From Acidobacteriota bacterium (GTDB lineage: Bacteria; Acidobacteriota; Thermoanaerobaculia; UBA5066), in the NCBI GenBank assembly GCA_029781975.1, contig JAKOVQ010000047.1, positions 106,431 through 170,430 of the forward strand: a DNA stretch of 64,000 bases, given 5' to 3'. The position numbers and the translations under genes are program-made. The notes below the pieces were generated by a model that saw nothing but the letters and a program-made list of their open reading frames with translations, was not told the origin of the DNA and did no database searches. Of the stretch, positions 54,154 to 63,500 are shown piece by piece. Each line of letters starts with the position of its first letter. The stretch's first letter is position 1.

Positions 54154-55446
54154 TCAGCGTCCCGTGCGGGGCGCCCCGGGGAGCGACGTCCCGTGGAGCG
54201 AGGCGTCGAGGACCTCGATCGGGTGGGCGGCCCGCACCGCCACGCCTCGCCGCCCCGCCAGCTTCCGGATCTGAAGCGTGCAGCCCGGGTTCGCGCTCGC
54301 GAGGAGGTCGGCGCCGACGGAGAGGACCCGGTCGACCTTCCTCTCGCCGATCTCGTCGGCGCTCGCGGGGTCGACGAGGTTGTGGATCCCCGCGCTGCCG
54401 CAGCACTGGTCGCCGTCGGGGACCTCGAGGAGCCTCAGCCCCGGGATCCCCGTCAGGAGCGCCCTCGGCTCCTCGCGGAGCCCCTGCGCGTGAGCCACGT
54501 GGCAGGCGTCGTGGAAGGCGACCGAGAGCGCGAGCGGCTGCCGGGGCGCCACGGGGCCGAGCCTGGCGAGGAGCTCGGAGACGTCGCGGACCCGCTCGGA
54601 GAACGCGGCGGCGCGGGCGGCCCACGCGGGGTCGTCCGCGAGGAGGCGGCCGTACTCCTTCAGCGTCGAGCCGCACCCCGCGGCGTTGACGACGACCGCG
54701 TCGAGCCCGAGCCCCTCGAACGAGGAGATCAGCGCCCGCGCCATTCTCCTGGCCTCGTCCTCCCGCCCCGCGTGGACGGAGAGCGCCCCGCAGCACCCCT
54801 GGCCGCGCGGGACGACCACCTCGCACCCCTCCGAGGCGAGGACCCGCACCGTCGCGTCGTTGACGCCGGGGAAGAAGACCCGCTGGACGCACCCCGCGAC
54901 GAGGCCCACGCGCGCGCGGCGCGGGCCGCGGGCCGGGGTCGTCTCCGGGAGGGAGGCCGCGAGGTTCCGCGCGCCGAGGGGTGGGAGGAGCTCGGCCATC
55001 TCGCCGAGGCGCGGCGGGAGGAGCCCGTAGAGCCCGAGCCGGCGGGCCAGGGCGTCGAGGCCGCTCCGGCTCCAGAGGAGGAGGGGGAGGACGAGGGCCC
55101 TCAGCCGGGCCGGGTGAGGGAAGAGGGCGAAGATCGCGCTGCGGAAGAGACGGTCGGCGAGGGGGCGCCTCACCTCGCGCTCGACGCGCGCACGGGTCTC
55201 CTCGATCAGGACGTCGTACCGGACCCCGGACGGGCAGGCGGTGACGCACCCCATGCACCCCAGGCAGGAGTCGAAGTGGGTCACGACCTCCGGGTCGAGC
55301 GGCAGCCGTCCGTCCGCAAGGGCCCGCATCAGGTCGATCCGGCCCCGGGGCGAGTCCGGCTCGACCCCCCACGAGACGTACGTCGGGCAGGCCGGAAGGC
55401 AGAAGCCGCAGTGGACGCAGTCGTCGAGGAGACGGCGCCCTTCCAT
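54154..55446 (-). CDS. glcF: Glycolate oxidase iron-sulfur subunit
   Basis: 430 aa. GlcF receives electrons from GlcD/E and feeds the respiratory chain. Two [4Fe-4S] motifs (DDCVHCGFCLPACPTYV and SCLGCMGCVTACPSGV) are followed by two CCG-type domains (GCVQRVFFPGVN, GQGCCGALSVHAG, GDQCCGSAGIHNL). It matches family length. The ATG overlaps the glcE stop (TGATG). Confidence 0.92.
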   Translation of the reverse strand: MEGRRLLDDCVHCGFCLPACPTYVSWGVEPDSPRGRIDLMRALADGRLPLDPEVVTHFDSCLGCMGCVTACPSGVRYDVLIEETRARVEREVRRPLADRLFRSAIFALFPHPARLRALVLPLLLWSRSGLDALARRLGLYGLLPPRLGEMAELLPPLGARNLAASLPETTPARGPRRARVGLVAGCVQRVFFPGVNDATVRVLASEGCEVVVPRGQGCCGALSVHAGREDEARRMARALISSFEGLGLDAVVVNAAGCGSTLKEYGRLLADDPAWAARAAAFSERVRDVSELLARLGPVAPRQPLALSVAFHDACHVAHAQGLREEPRALLTGIPGLRLLEVPDGDQCCGSAGIHNLVDPASADEIGERKVDRVLSVGADLLASANPGCTLQIRKLAGRRGVAVRAAHPIEVLDASLHGTSLPGAPRTGR

Positions 55447-56714
55447 CAGATCCCCCCCGCGTGGCGCCCCGGGGCGAGCCGCCCCCTCGGGTCGAGCCGC
55501 TCCTTCAAGCTCTTCATCAGGGCCAGCGCGGCCGGCGGCTCTCCCCAGGGGTCGACCGCGGCGCGGACGGCCTCCGGTGCCGCCTGGACGACGAGGGAGC
55601 CGCCGAGCCGCTCGAAGAGCTCCCGCGTCCGGGCGACGGCCCGCGCCCCCTCGGCGGCGGCGGCCGAGGGCCCGCCACCGCCCGCGTCACCCGCGCGCGG
55701 CCCCGGCACGGTGAAGAACCCGACCCCGACGGACGGGTAGCCCGCGAAGCCGGGCCCCCGGAACGCCGATCCCAGGACGCGCGAGGCGTCGGCCACGGCG
55801 CCGGGGAAGTGCGACGGGAGCGCGGCGACCTTCAGCCGGAGCCCGTCCGCAGCGCGGATCGCGTCGTGCCGCTCCCGGATCCCCGCGGCCCCGGCGGCGT
55901 CGAGGACCTCGCAGGCGGCTCCCTCCTTCCGCGCGGCCGCCGCCAGCCGGTCCCGCTGGGCCTCGACCGCCGGCCCGAACCCCTCGAACGTCACCGCGAG
56001 GTCGAAGGGGCCCGCCCCGAGCGCGACGACGGCGGACGGCTCCAGCTGCGCCTCGCGCAGGCCTCGGACCGTCCGCCAGAGCCCCTCGGGGTCGAGCCCG
56101 GAGAGGAGGACCGTCTCCGCCGCCTCGGGGAGCGGGTGGAGCCGGAAGGTGACCGTCGCGATCAGGCCGAGCGAGCCGAGCGAGCCGACCATCAGCCGCG
56201 GCAGGTCGAACCCCGCCACGTTCTTCACGACCTTCCCCCCGCCCCGCGCCACGACGCCGTCCGCCCGGACGAGCGTCGCCCCGATCAGGAGGTCGCGCGT
56301 CGTCCCGTACCGGGTCCGGAGCGGGCCGAAGCCGTTCGCGGCGACGAGCCCCCCCACCGTCGCCCGCCCCGGGAACGGCGGGTCGAGCGCGAGCCTCTGG
56401 CCGTGCGGCGCGAGCCTCTCCTGGAGCGCCACGAGCGGGACCCCCGCCTCCACGACGGCGATCTGGTCCGCGGGGGCGTGCTCCACGACGCGGTCGAGGC
56501 GCCCGGTCCTCACGACCGCGCCGACCGCCGAGGGCCGCCCGCCGATGCCGAGGTCGGTCCCTCCGCCGACGACCGTCACGCACAGCTCCTCCGCGTCGCA
56601 GGCCCGGATCGCCTCGGCGGCCTCCTCGACCGTCGAGGGCTCGAAGACGGCGCGGGGGACGAGGCCGAGGACGGCGTCGCCGCCGCGCCCCTCCCGCCGC
56701 GCGACCGCGCTCAC
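55446..56714 (-). CDS. glcE: Glycolate oxidase FAD-binding subunit GlcE
   Basis: 422 aa. This PCMH FAD-binding protein lacks the full catalytic cap of GlcD. Seen: VTVVGGGTDLGIGGRPSA, PPFPGRATVGGLVAANGFGP, GGGKVVKNVAGFDLPRLMVG and the C-terminal helix LMKSLKERLDPRGRLAPGR. The start is GTG at 56714 overlapping the glcD stop (GTGA). It works with GlcD and GlcF in oxidising glycolate to glyoxylate. Confidence 0.9.
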   Translation of the reverse strand: MSAVARREGRGGDAVLGLVPRAVFEPSTVEEAAEAIRACDAEELCVTVVGGGTDLGIGGRPSAVGAVVRTGRLDRVVEHAPADQIAVVEAGVPLVALQERLAPHGQRLALDPPFPGRATVGGLVAANGFGPLRTRYGTTRDLLIGATLVRADGVVARGGGKVVKNVAGFDLPRLMVGSLGSLGLIATVTFRLHPLPEAAETVLLSGLDPEGLWRTVRGLREAQLEPSAVVALGAGPFDLAVTFEGFGPAVEAQRDRLAAAARKEGAACEVLDAAGAAGIRERHDAIRAADGLRLKVAALPSHFPGAVADASRVLGSAFRGPGFAGYPSVGVGFFTVPGPRAGDAGGGGPSAAAAEGARAVARTRELFERLGGSLVVQAAPEAVRAAVDPWGEPPAALALMKSLKERLDPRGRLAPGRHAGGI

Positions 56715-58159
56715 GCCGGCCCCGCGGGGTCCGCGGCCTCGACCGGGCGGACGCGGGACGGCCACGGCCGCTCGCCGCAGAGGCGCGGCGCGGGGAGGAC
56801 CTTTCCCGGGTTGAAGAGGCGCTCCGGGTCGAAGGCGGACCTGACGAGGTCCATCGTCGCGAGGTCGTCCTCCGAGAACATCTCGCCCATGTAGACGACC
56901 TTGTCGGCGCCGACGCCGTGCTCGCCGGTGATCGACCCGCCGAGGCGGACGCACATCCGGAGGATCTCCCCCGCCAGCTCCTCGGCCTTCCTCTCCTCGC
57001 CCGGCACGCGGGCGTCGTAGAGGACGAGCGGGTGGAGGTTGCCGTCGCCTGCGTGGAAGACGTTCGCCACGCGGAGCCCCGCCTCCCGCGCCAGGCGCGC
57101 CACCTCGCCGAGCGCCCGCGCGATCTCCGACCGCGGGATGACGCCGTCCTGGACGAGGTAGCTCGGGCTGATCCTCCCGACCGCGGCGAAGGCGCTCTTC
57201 CGCCCCTTCCACATCAGCTGCCGCTCGGCCTCGTCCCGCGGCCACCTCACCTCGAGGGCGCCGGAGCCGCGGGCGATCTCCCCGGCCCGCGCCGCCGTGT
57301 GCCCGGCCTCGCCGACGGTACCGTCCACGTCCACCAGGAGCGCCGCACCGACCTCGGGCCAGTCGAGGCCCGTCGCAGCCCTGGCGGCGGCGATGGCGAG
57401 CGTGTCCATCATCTCGATCGCGGCCGGGACGATCCCCGAGGCGATGATCGCCGAGACCGTCTCGCCCGCCTCGGCGCAGGACGGGAACGTGGCGAAGAGG
57501 GTCCGCGTCGCCTCCGGCTTCCGGAGGACCCGCAGGACCACCTCGGTGACGATCCCCAGCGTCCCCTCGCTCCCGACGAAGGCGGCGAGGAGGTCGAACC
57601 CGGCGGGGTCCGCCACCGGTCCGCCGAGGTCGACGACGGAGCCGTCGGCGAGGACGACGCGGGCGCCGAGGACGTGGTTCACGGTGAACCCGTACTTGAG
57701 GCAGTGCGCGCCGCCCGAGTTCTCGGCCACGTTCCCGCCGATCGTGCAGACTCTCTGCGACGATGGGTCGGGGGCGTAATACGCCCCCGCCGCCGCGAGG
57801 TGCTTCGAGACGTCGAGGTTCGCGACCCCCGCCTCCACCCTCGCCCAGCCGTTCGCCAGATCCGCCTCGAGGATCCGCCTCATCCGGGCGAGGCCGACGA
57901 CGACGCAGCCGGCGACGGGGAGGGCGCCGCCCGAGAGCCCCGTCCCGGCGCCGCGGGGGACGATCGCGACCCCCGCCTCGCGGGCGAGCCGGACGACCGC
58001 CGCCACCTCCCCGGTCGAGGCGGGGAGGACCACGACTCCCGGCCTCGCGCGCATCGACGTGAGCCCGTCGCACTCGTAGGTGACGAGCGCGGGCGGCTCC
58101 GCGAGGCAGTTCCTCGCGCCGACGATCGCGGCGAAGCGCGCGACGAGCCCCGGGTCCAT
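56711..58159 (-). CDS. glcD: Glycolate/2-hydroxyacid oxidase FAD subunit GlcD
   Basis: 482 aa, complete. PCMH motifs: VVLPASTGEVAAVVRLAREA, PRGAGTGLSGGALPVAG and TIGGNVAENSGGAHCLKYG. The C-terminal cap has ANVFHAGDGNLHPLVLYD and GGSITGEHGVGADK, with the conserved substrate residues, and ends FDPERLFNPGKVLP. The substrate is glycolate or D-lactate. It is the first gene of a six-gene run glcDEF-lutABC. GGAGG is near the ATG and TATGAT lies about 34 nt upstream. Confidence 0.93.
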   Translation of the reverse strand: MDPGLVARFAAIVGARNCLAEPPALVTYECDGLTSMRARPGVVVLPASTGEVAAVVRLAREAGVAIVPRGAGTGLSGGALPVAGCVVVGLARMRRILEADLANGWARVEAGVANLDVSKHLAAAGAYYAPDPSSQRVCTIGGNVAENSGGAHCLKYGFTVNHVLGARVVLADGSVVDLGGPVADPAGFDLLAAFVGSEGTLGIVTEVVLRVLRKPEATRTLFATFPSCAEAGETVSAIIASGIVPAAIEMMDTLAIAAARAATGLDWPEVGAALLVDVDGTVGEAGHTAARAGEIARGSGALEVRWPRDEAERQLMWKGRKSAFAAVGRISPSYLVQDGVIPRSEIARALGEVARLAREAGLRVANVFHAGDGNLHPLVLYDARVPGEERKAEELAGEILRMCVRLGGSITGEHGVGADKVVYMGEMFSEDDLATMDLVRSAFDPERLFNPGKVLPAPRLCGERPWPSRVRPVEAADPAGPA

Positions 58160-58192
58160 CCTCCACCTCCGGCGGGACGCCCGCCTCGGACG

Positions 58193-58198
58193 ATCATA
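58193..58198 (-). promoter_or_regulatory. -10 box for the glcDEF-lutABC operon
   Basis: Minus strand TATGAT (5 of 6) in CCTATGATCG. A start 6-7 nt on gives a leader of about 27 nt that includes GGAGG before the glcD ATG. No consensus -35 was seen. Confidence 0.5.
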
Positions 58199-58228
58199 GG
58201 ACGCCGCGCCCCGCCCCCTTGTCGATCC

Positions 58229-58257
58229 TTGCGGGGCGTCAGGGGACTCCCTATCCT
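58229..58257 (+). promoter_or_regulatory. Possible promoter of the spermidine-synthase-like gene
   Basis: TTGCGG (58229-58234), a 17-nt spacer and TATCCT (58252-58257). A GAGGGG ribosome site follows at 58267-58272. Confidence 0.4.
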
Positions 58258-58408
58258 CAGCGATCCGAGGGGTTGAGAGATAGGAACGGACGAGATCCCC
58301 GAGGCCGGGAGCGAGCGCCCGCCGGGCCGGAACGGGCCCGGGGCGGTTGCGGGACTCGCCGCCGCCGTCTCCGTCGGCGCCTTCCTCCTGTTCGAGATCC
58401 AGTTCATC

Positions 58409-60487
58409 GTGGCGCGCTGGCTCCTGCCCTGGTTCGGCGGCGCCGCGAGCGTCTGGACGACCTCGATGCTCTTCTTCCAGACGCTCCTTCTCGTCGGCTA
58501 CCTCTACTCGCACCACGTCGCGACCCGCCTCGCTCCGCGCTCGCAGAGCCGGCTCCACCTCGGCCTCCTCGCCGTCGCCGTCGTCGCGCTCGGCCTCACC
58601 GCCAGGGCGTGGCCCTCCCCGATCACGCCGGGGTCGGCCTGGAGGCCCCAGACGGTCGACGCGCCGATCCCGCACCTCCTGTTCCTCCTGGCGGTCTCCG
58701 TCGGCCTCCCGTTCCTCGTCCTGTCGACCACGGGTCCGCTCCTCCAGGTCTGGTTCTCGCGCCTGCGCCCGGGTTCATCGCCCTACCGTCTCTACGCCCT
58801 CTCGAACGCCGGATCCCTCCTCGGGGTCCTCCTCTACCCGATCGCGGTCGAGCCGACTCTCGCCCTTCCGGCGCAGGGTTGGGCCTTCGCAGCCCTCTTC
58901 GTGCTCTACGCTCTCTGCGTCACCTCGGCGGCCGTGGCTCAGGCACGGCGAGGAACGCTCGAGCCGACCGTCCCCGCCTCGCCGGCCGACGCCCCGGAGC
59001 AGAGCCAGGGCCGGGGCCAGGGCGTCGTCGCGGCACCGGTCTTGTGGTGGAGCCTTCCGGCCCTCACGTCGCTCGCCCTCCTCGCGGTCACGAACCAGCT
59101 GACGCTCGACGTGGCGGTCATCCCGTTCCTCTGGATGGCGCCCCTCGCCGTCTACCTCGCCACGTTCATCTGGGCGTTCTCCGGGCCGTGTCGGTTCCCC
59201 CGGCGCGTCTGGGGTCCGCTTCTCGTCGCAGCGTCCGTGGCCTCGGGGGCCGCCCTCTTCGTCGGCACGGCCCTCCCCGTCACCGTGCAGGTCGCGATCC
59301 ACGCCTTCTTCCTCCTGACCCTCTGCGCCTTCGGCCACGGAGAGCTCGCCGCGCGAAAGCCGGCGGTCTCGCGCCTGACCGCCTACTACCTCGGGATCGC
59401 CGGAGGCGGGGCCCTCGGGGGGTTCGTGGCTGCCGTCGTCGCGCCAGTCGCCTTCCGGGGTCTGTGGGAGCTCCCGATCGCCATCTACGGAGGGCTCCTC
59501 ATGCTCGCGGTCGCGGTCTTCTCGGACAGGAGCGGCTGGGCGTTCGCGACGGCGCGCCGGGAGCGCTTCGCCCTGTCGGCGGCCGGCGTCGCCCTCTTCG
59601 GAGCCGCGCTCGGCCTTGCCTACCCGCAGGAGCGGTTCCGTCCCAACGTCGTCACCACGAGCCGCAACTTCTACGGGTTCTTCCGGGTCGACCGAACCGC
59701 CCTCGCCGTCACCCGTCCCCCCGAGGCGGTTCGTCGGCTCATCCACGGTCAGATCGTCCACGGAACGCAGTTCGAGCGGCCCGCCGCGAAGATGCTCCCC
59801 ACCACCTACTTCGGTCCCCGGAGCGGAATCGGGCTCGCGCTGCAGAACCTTCCCGGCCGAATCGGACCGGGATCCCGGCAGCCGATCCGCGTCGGCGTCG
59901 TGGGGCTCGGCGTCGGGACGCTGGCGGCATGGGGGCTCCCGGGGGACCTCTTCCGGTTCTACGAGATCAATCCTGCAGTCATCCAGCTCTCCGTGGGGCC
60001 GCAACCGGTCTTCTCGTTCCTCTCGGGGAGCCGGGCCCGGATCGAGGTCATCCCGGGGGACGCCCGCCTCTCCCTGGAGCGCGAGCCGCCGCAGCGCTAC
60101 GACGTCCTCGCCCTCGACGCCTTCTCCTCCGACGCGATCCCGGTCCACCTCCTGACGGTCGAGGCGTTCGAGGTCTACGTGCGCCACCTCGCATCGCCCG
60201 AATCGGTGATCGGCGTGCACGTCTCCAACCGAGTCCTCGACCTCGCTCCGGTGGTCTTCGCTCTCGCCCGGCGCCAGGGGATGTCGGCGCGCGAGGTCTG
60301 CGATACCGGGGAGATCCCGGGGACCACGGCGTCCTGCTGGGTCCTCCTCTCCCGGGGGGAGCGAGTCCTCTCCGCCCCGCCGGTCGTAAAGGCGAGCGAG
60401 CGAACGGCTCCCCGACAGGAGCGGGCCACTCCCCCGTGGACCGACTCCTTCAGCAACCTCCTCGGGACCGTCAGGTTCAGCCCCTGA
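58409..60487 (+). CDS. Membrane protein with C-terminal spermidine-synthase-like domain
   Basis: 692 aa from GTG 58409. About ten membrane helices are followed by a PABS/SAM-type domain. RVGVVGLGVGTLA is the nucleotide loop, then FYEINPAVIQL, VIPGDARLSLE and LALDAFSSDAIPVHLLT. Such fused proteins are common and mostly uncharacterised; polyamine synthesis is not proven. The reading frame extends upstream to 58277 and encodes a plausible first helix (AVAGLAAAVSVGAFLLFEIQ) but contains no ATG, GTG or TTG. An ATA at 58280 lies 7 nt after GAGGGG. The true start may therefore be non-standard, or a frameshift is present. Confidence 0.8.
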   Translation: MARWLLPWFGGAASVWTTSMLFFQTLLLVGYLYSHHVATRLAPRSQSRLHLGLLAVAVVALGLTARAWPSPITPGSAWRPQTVDAPIPHLLFLLAVSVGLPFLVLSTTGPLLQVWFSRLRPGSSPYRLYALSNAGSLLGVLLYPIAVEPTLALPAQGWAFAALFVLYALCVTSAAVAQARRGTLEPTVPASPADAPEQSQGRGQGVVAAPVLWWSLPALTSLALLAVTNQLTLDVAVIPFLWMAPLAVYLATFIWAFSGPCRFPRRVWGPLLVAASVASGAALFVGTALPVTVQVAIHAFFLLTLCAFGHGELAARKPAVSRLTAYYLGIAGGGALGGFVAAVVAPVAFRGLWELPIAIYGGLLMLAVAVFSDRSGWAFATARRERFALSAAGVALFGAALGLAYPQERFRPNVVTTSRNFYGFFRVDRTALAVTRPPEAVRRLIHGQIVHGTQFERPAAKMLPTTYFGPRSGIGLALQNLPGRIGPGSRQPIRVGVVGLGVGTLAAWGLPGDLFRFYEINPAVIQLSVGPQPVFSFLSGSRARIEVIPGDARLSLEREPPQRYDVLALDAFSSDAIPVHLLTVEAFEVYVRHLASPESVIGVHVSNRVLDLAPVVFALARRQGMSAREVCDTGEIPGTTASCWVLLSRGERVLSAPPVVKASERTAPRQERATPPWTDSFSNLLGTVRFSP

Positions 60488-60514
60488 CCGCGGTCGCGAG
60501 CCCGGTGCGATCCT

Positions 60515-63500
60515 TCACGCGCGCGCCGGCACCTCCGCCGGGATCCCGAGGGCGTCGGCGACGAGGGCCTCCTGCTCCACCGCGAAGACGTGGTGCGAGC
60601 CCGGGGCCGGGCTGGCCGACGCGCGGCGGCCGGCGTACTTCAGCCGGCGGTCGGGCGACAGCCCCTCGACGAGGCCGTCGAGGAGCTGCTCGCGGACGAA
60701 GCGCCAGGCCCCCATGTTGAGCGGCTCCTCCTGCGCCCAGACGAGGGCCGCGTCCTTCGGGTAGCGCCCGAGGACCCGGCCGAGCTCCGCGCCGGGGAAC
60801 GGGTAGTACTCCTCGAGCCTGACGATCGCGACGTCGCCGCGCCCCGACTTCTCCCGCGCGGCGTGGAGCTCGTAGAAGAGCTTCCCGCTGGTGAGGACCA
60901 CCCGGCTCACGCCGTCCGCCCCTCCGCGAGAGAACGCCGCGTCGTCGAGGACGGGGCGGAACGAGCCCTCCGCGACCTCGTCGATCGTCGAGACCGCCTT
61001 CGGGTGGCGCAGGAGGCTCTTCGGGGCCATCAGGACGAGGGGCCGCCGCACGTCGTCGCGCAGCTGGCGGACCAGGAGGTGGTAGTACTGCGCCGGGGTC
61101 GTCACGTTCGCCACGCAGAGGTTCTCCTCGGCGCAGAGCGTCAGGAACCGCTCCAGGCGGGCGGACGAGTGCTCGGGCCCCTGCCCCTCCTGGCCGTGCG
61201 GGAGGAGGAGGACGAGGTCGCAGCGCTGCCCCCACTTCTGGTCGGAGCCCGCGATGAACTGGTCGATGATCACCTGCGCGCCGTTGGCGAAATCGCCGAA
61301 CTGCGCCTCCCAGAGGACGAGGGTCCCGGCGTCGGCCACCGAGTACCCGAACTCGAACCCCATGACCGCGTTCTCGGAGAGGAGCGAGTCGAGGACCTCG
61401 AGCCTCGCCTGGCGCTCGGCGATCCGGTTGAGCGGGATCCACTCCGTCCCGGTCTTGTAGTCGGCCAGGACGGCGTGCCGGTGGCTGAAGGTCCCACGCC
61501 CGGAGTCCTGCCCCGAGAGGCGGACCGGCGTCCCCTCCTGGAGGAGCATCCCGAAGGCGAGCATCTCGCCCCCCGCCCAGTCGATCTCGGCGCGGCCGCT
61601 CGCGTACTCGGCCCGCCTCTTCAGCAGCGGCTTGAGCTTGGGGTGGACCTCGAACCCCTCGGGGACGGTGGAGACGGCCTTCACGACCCGCTCCAGCCTC
61701 TCCCGGACGCTCCCTTCGGGAACGATCCGCGGCGCCGGCTCGGCGAGGAGCGAGTCGGAGAACGAGGCGCGGGTCCGCGTGGCCGCGGAGGCGTCGAACT
61801 CCCTGTCGAGCCGCTGCTTCTCCTCCACCCAGAGCTGGTCCACCTCGGAGGCCGAGAGGACCCCGGCCCGGACCAGGGCGTCGCCGTAGAGGCGGGCGAC
61901 CGACGAGTGGTTCTTGATCTTCTGGTAGAGGAGGGGCTGCGTGTAGCTCGGCTCGTCCCCCTCGTTGTGGCCGTAGCGGCGATAGCAGACCATGTCGATC
62001 ACGACGTCGTGGTGGAACGTCTTCCGGTAGTCGATCGCCAGGTCGACGACCCTCACGACGGCCTCCGGGTCGTCGCCGTTCACGTGGAAGATCGGCGCCT
62101 GGACCATCTTGGCCACGTCCGTGCAGTAGGGCGACGAGCGCGCGTCGGCGGGGTTCGTCGTGAAGCCGATCTGGTTGTTCACGATGACGTGGATCGTCCC
62201 GCCGGTCCGGTACCCCTGGAGCTGGCACATGTTGAACGTCTCGGCCACCACCCCCTGCCCCGCGAAGGCGGCGTCGCCGTGGAGGAGGACCGGGAGGATC
62301 CGCTCGCGCTTGGCGTCGCCCGCGCGCTCCTGCTTGGCCCTGACCATCCCCTCGACCACCGGGTCGACCGCCTCGAGGTGGCTCGGGTTCGGGGCGAGGG
62401 CGAGGCGGACCTTCCTGCCGCTCGGGGCCACGTGCTCCCCGACGGCGCCCAGGTGGTACTTCACGTCGCCCGAGCCCTGGATCGAGAGCGGGTCGAGCGC
62501 GTCCTCGAACTCCGCGAAGATCCTCGAGACCGGCTTGCCGACGATCGTGGTCAGGACGGTGAGCCGCCCGCGGTGCGGCATCCCGATCACGGCCTCCTCC
62601 ACCCCCGCGTCGGCCGCCCGGTCGAGGAGCCGCGAGAGGAGCGGGATCGCCGCCTCGGCCCCCTCGAGCGAGAAGCGCTTGTGGCCGACGTACTTCGCGT
62701 GGAGGAACTTCTCGAAGGTCTCGGCCTCGACCAGCTTCGCGAGCGCCCGCTTCCTCTCGTCGAGGTGGAGCGGGGCGTGGTTGCGGGTCGACTCCATCCG
62801 GTCCATCAGCCACTTCTTCTGGGCCGGGTCCTGGATGTTCATGAACTCCGCGCCGATCTTTCCGCAGTAGGTCTGGCGGAGGACCTCGAGGATCTCGCGG
62901 AGCGTCGCCTGGTCGGTGCCGGCCAGGTCGTTGGTGATGAACTTCCGGTCGAGGTCCCAGAGGGTGTAGCCGAACGTGGCCGGGTCGAGCTCGGGGTGGT
63001 AGGGGACCGTGTCGGTGCCGAGGGGGTCGAGGTCGGCCACGAGGTGGCCCCTCACCCGGTAGAAGTTGATGAGGGGGAGGATCCGTGCCTGCTTCTCCAC
63101 CGCCTCGAGGCGCGAGGAGCCGCCGAGGAACGGCGGGTTCCGGTCCGACTCCCAGGCCACCGGCCGGTGGGGCACCTTCAGGTCCTGGAAGATCCGCTCG
63201 TAGAAGCCGTCGGCGCCGAGGAGGAGGTCCTGGAGGGTGGCCAGGAACGCTCCCGACTCGGCCCCCTGGATCACCCGGTGGTCGTAGGTCGAGGTGACCG
63301 CCATGACCCGCGAGATGCCGAGGCTCGCCACGAGGTCCTCGGGCATCGCCTGGTACTCGGGCGGGTAGCCCATCGCCCCCGTCGCCACGATGCACCCCTG
63401 GCCGGGCATCAGCCGGGGCGTCGACGCGGTCGTCCCCAGCGTCCCCGGGTTCGTCAGCGAGATCGTCGTCCCGAGGAACGCCTCGGGCTCGATCGTCCCG

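Noticed and set aside
60486..60495. Palindrome GACCGCGGTC between the convergent genes at 60487 and 60515
   Set aside because: Too short and without a loop or T-run to be a terminator; such GC palindromes are expected by chance here.
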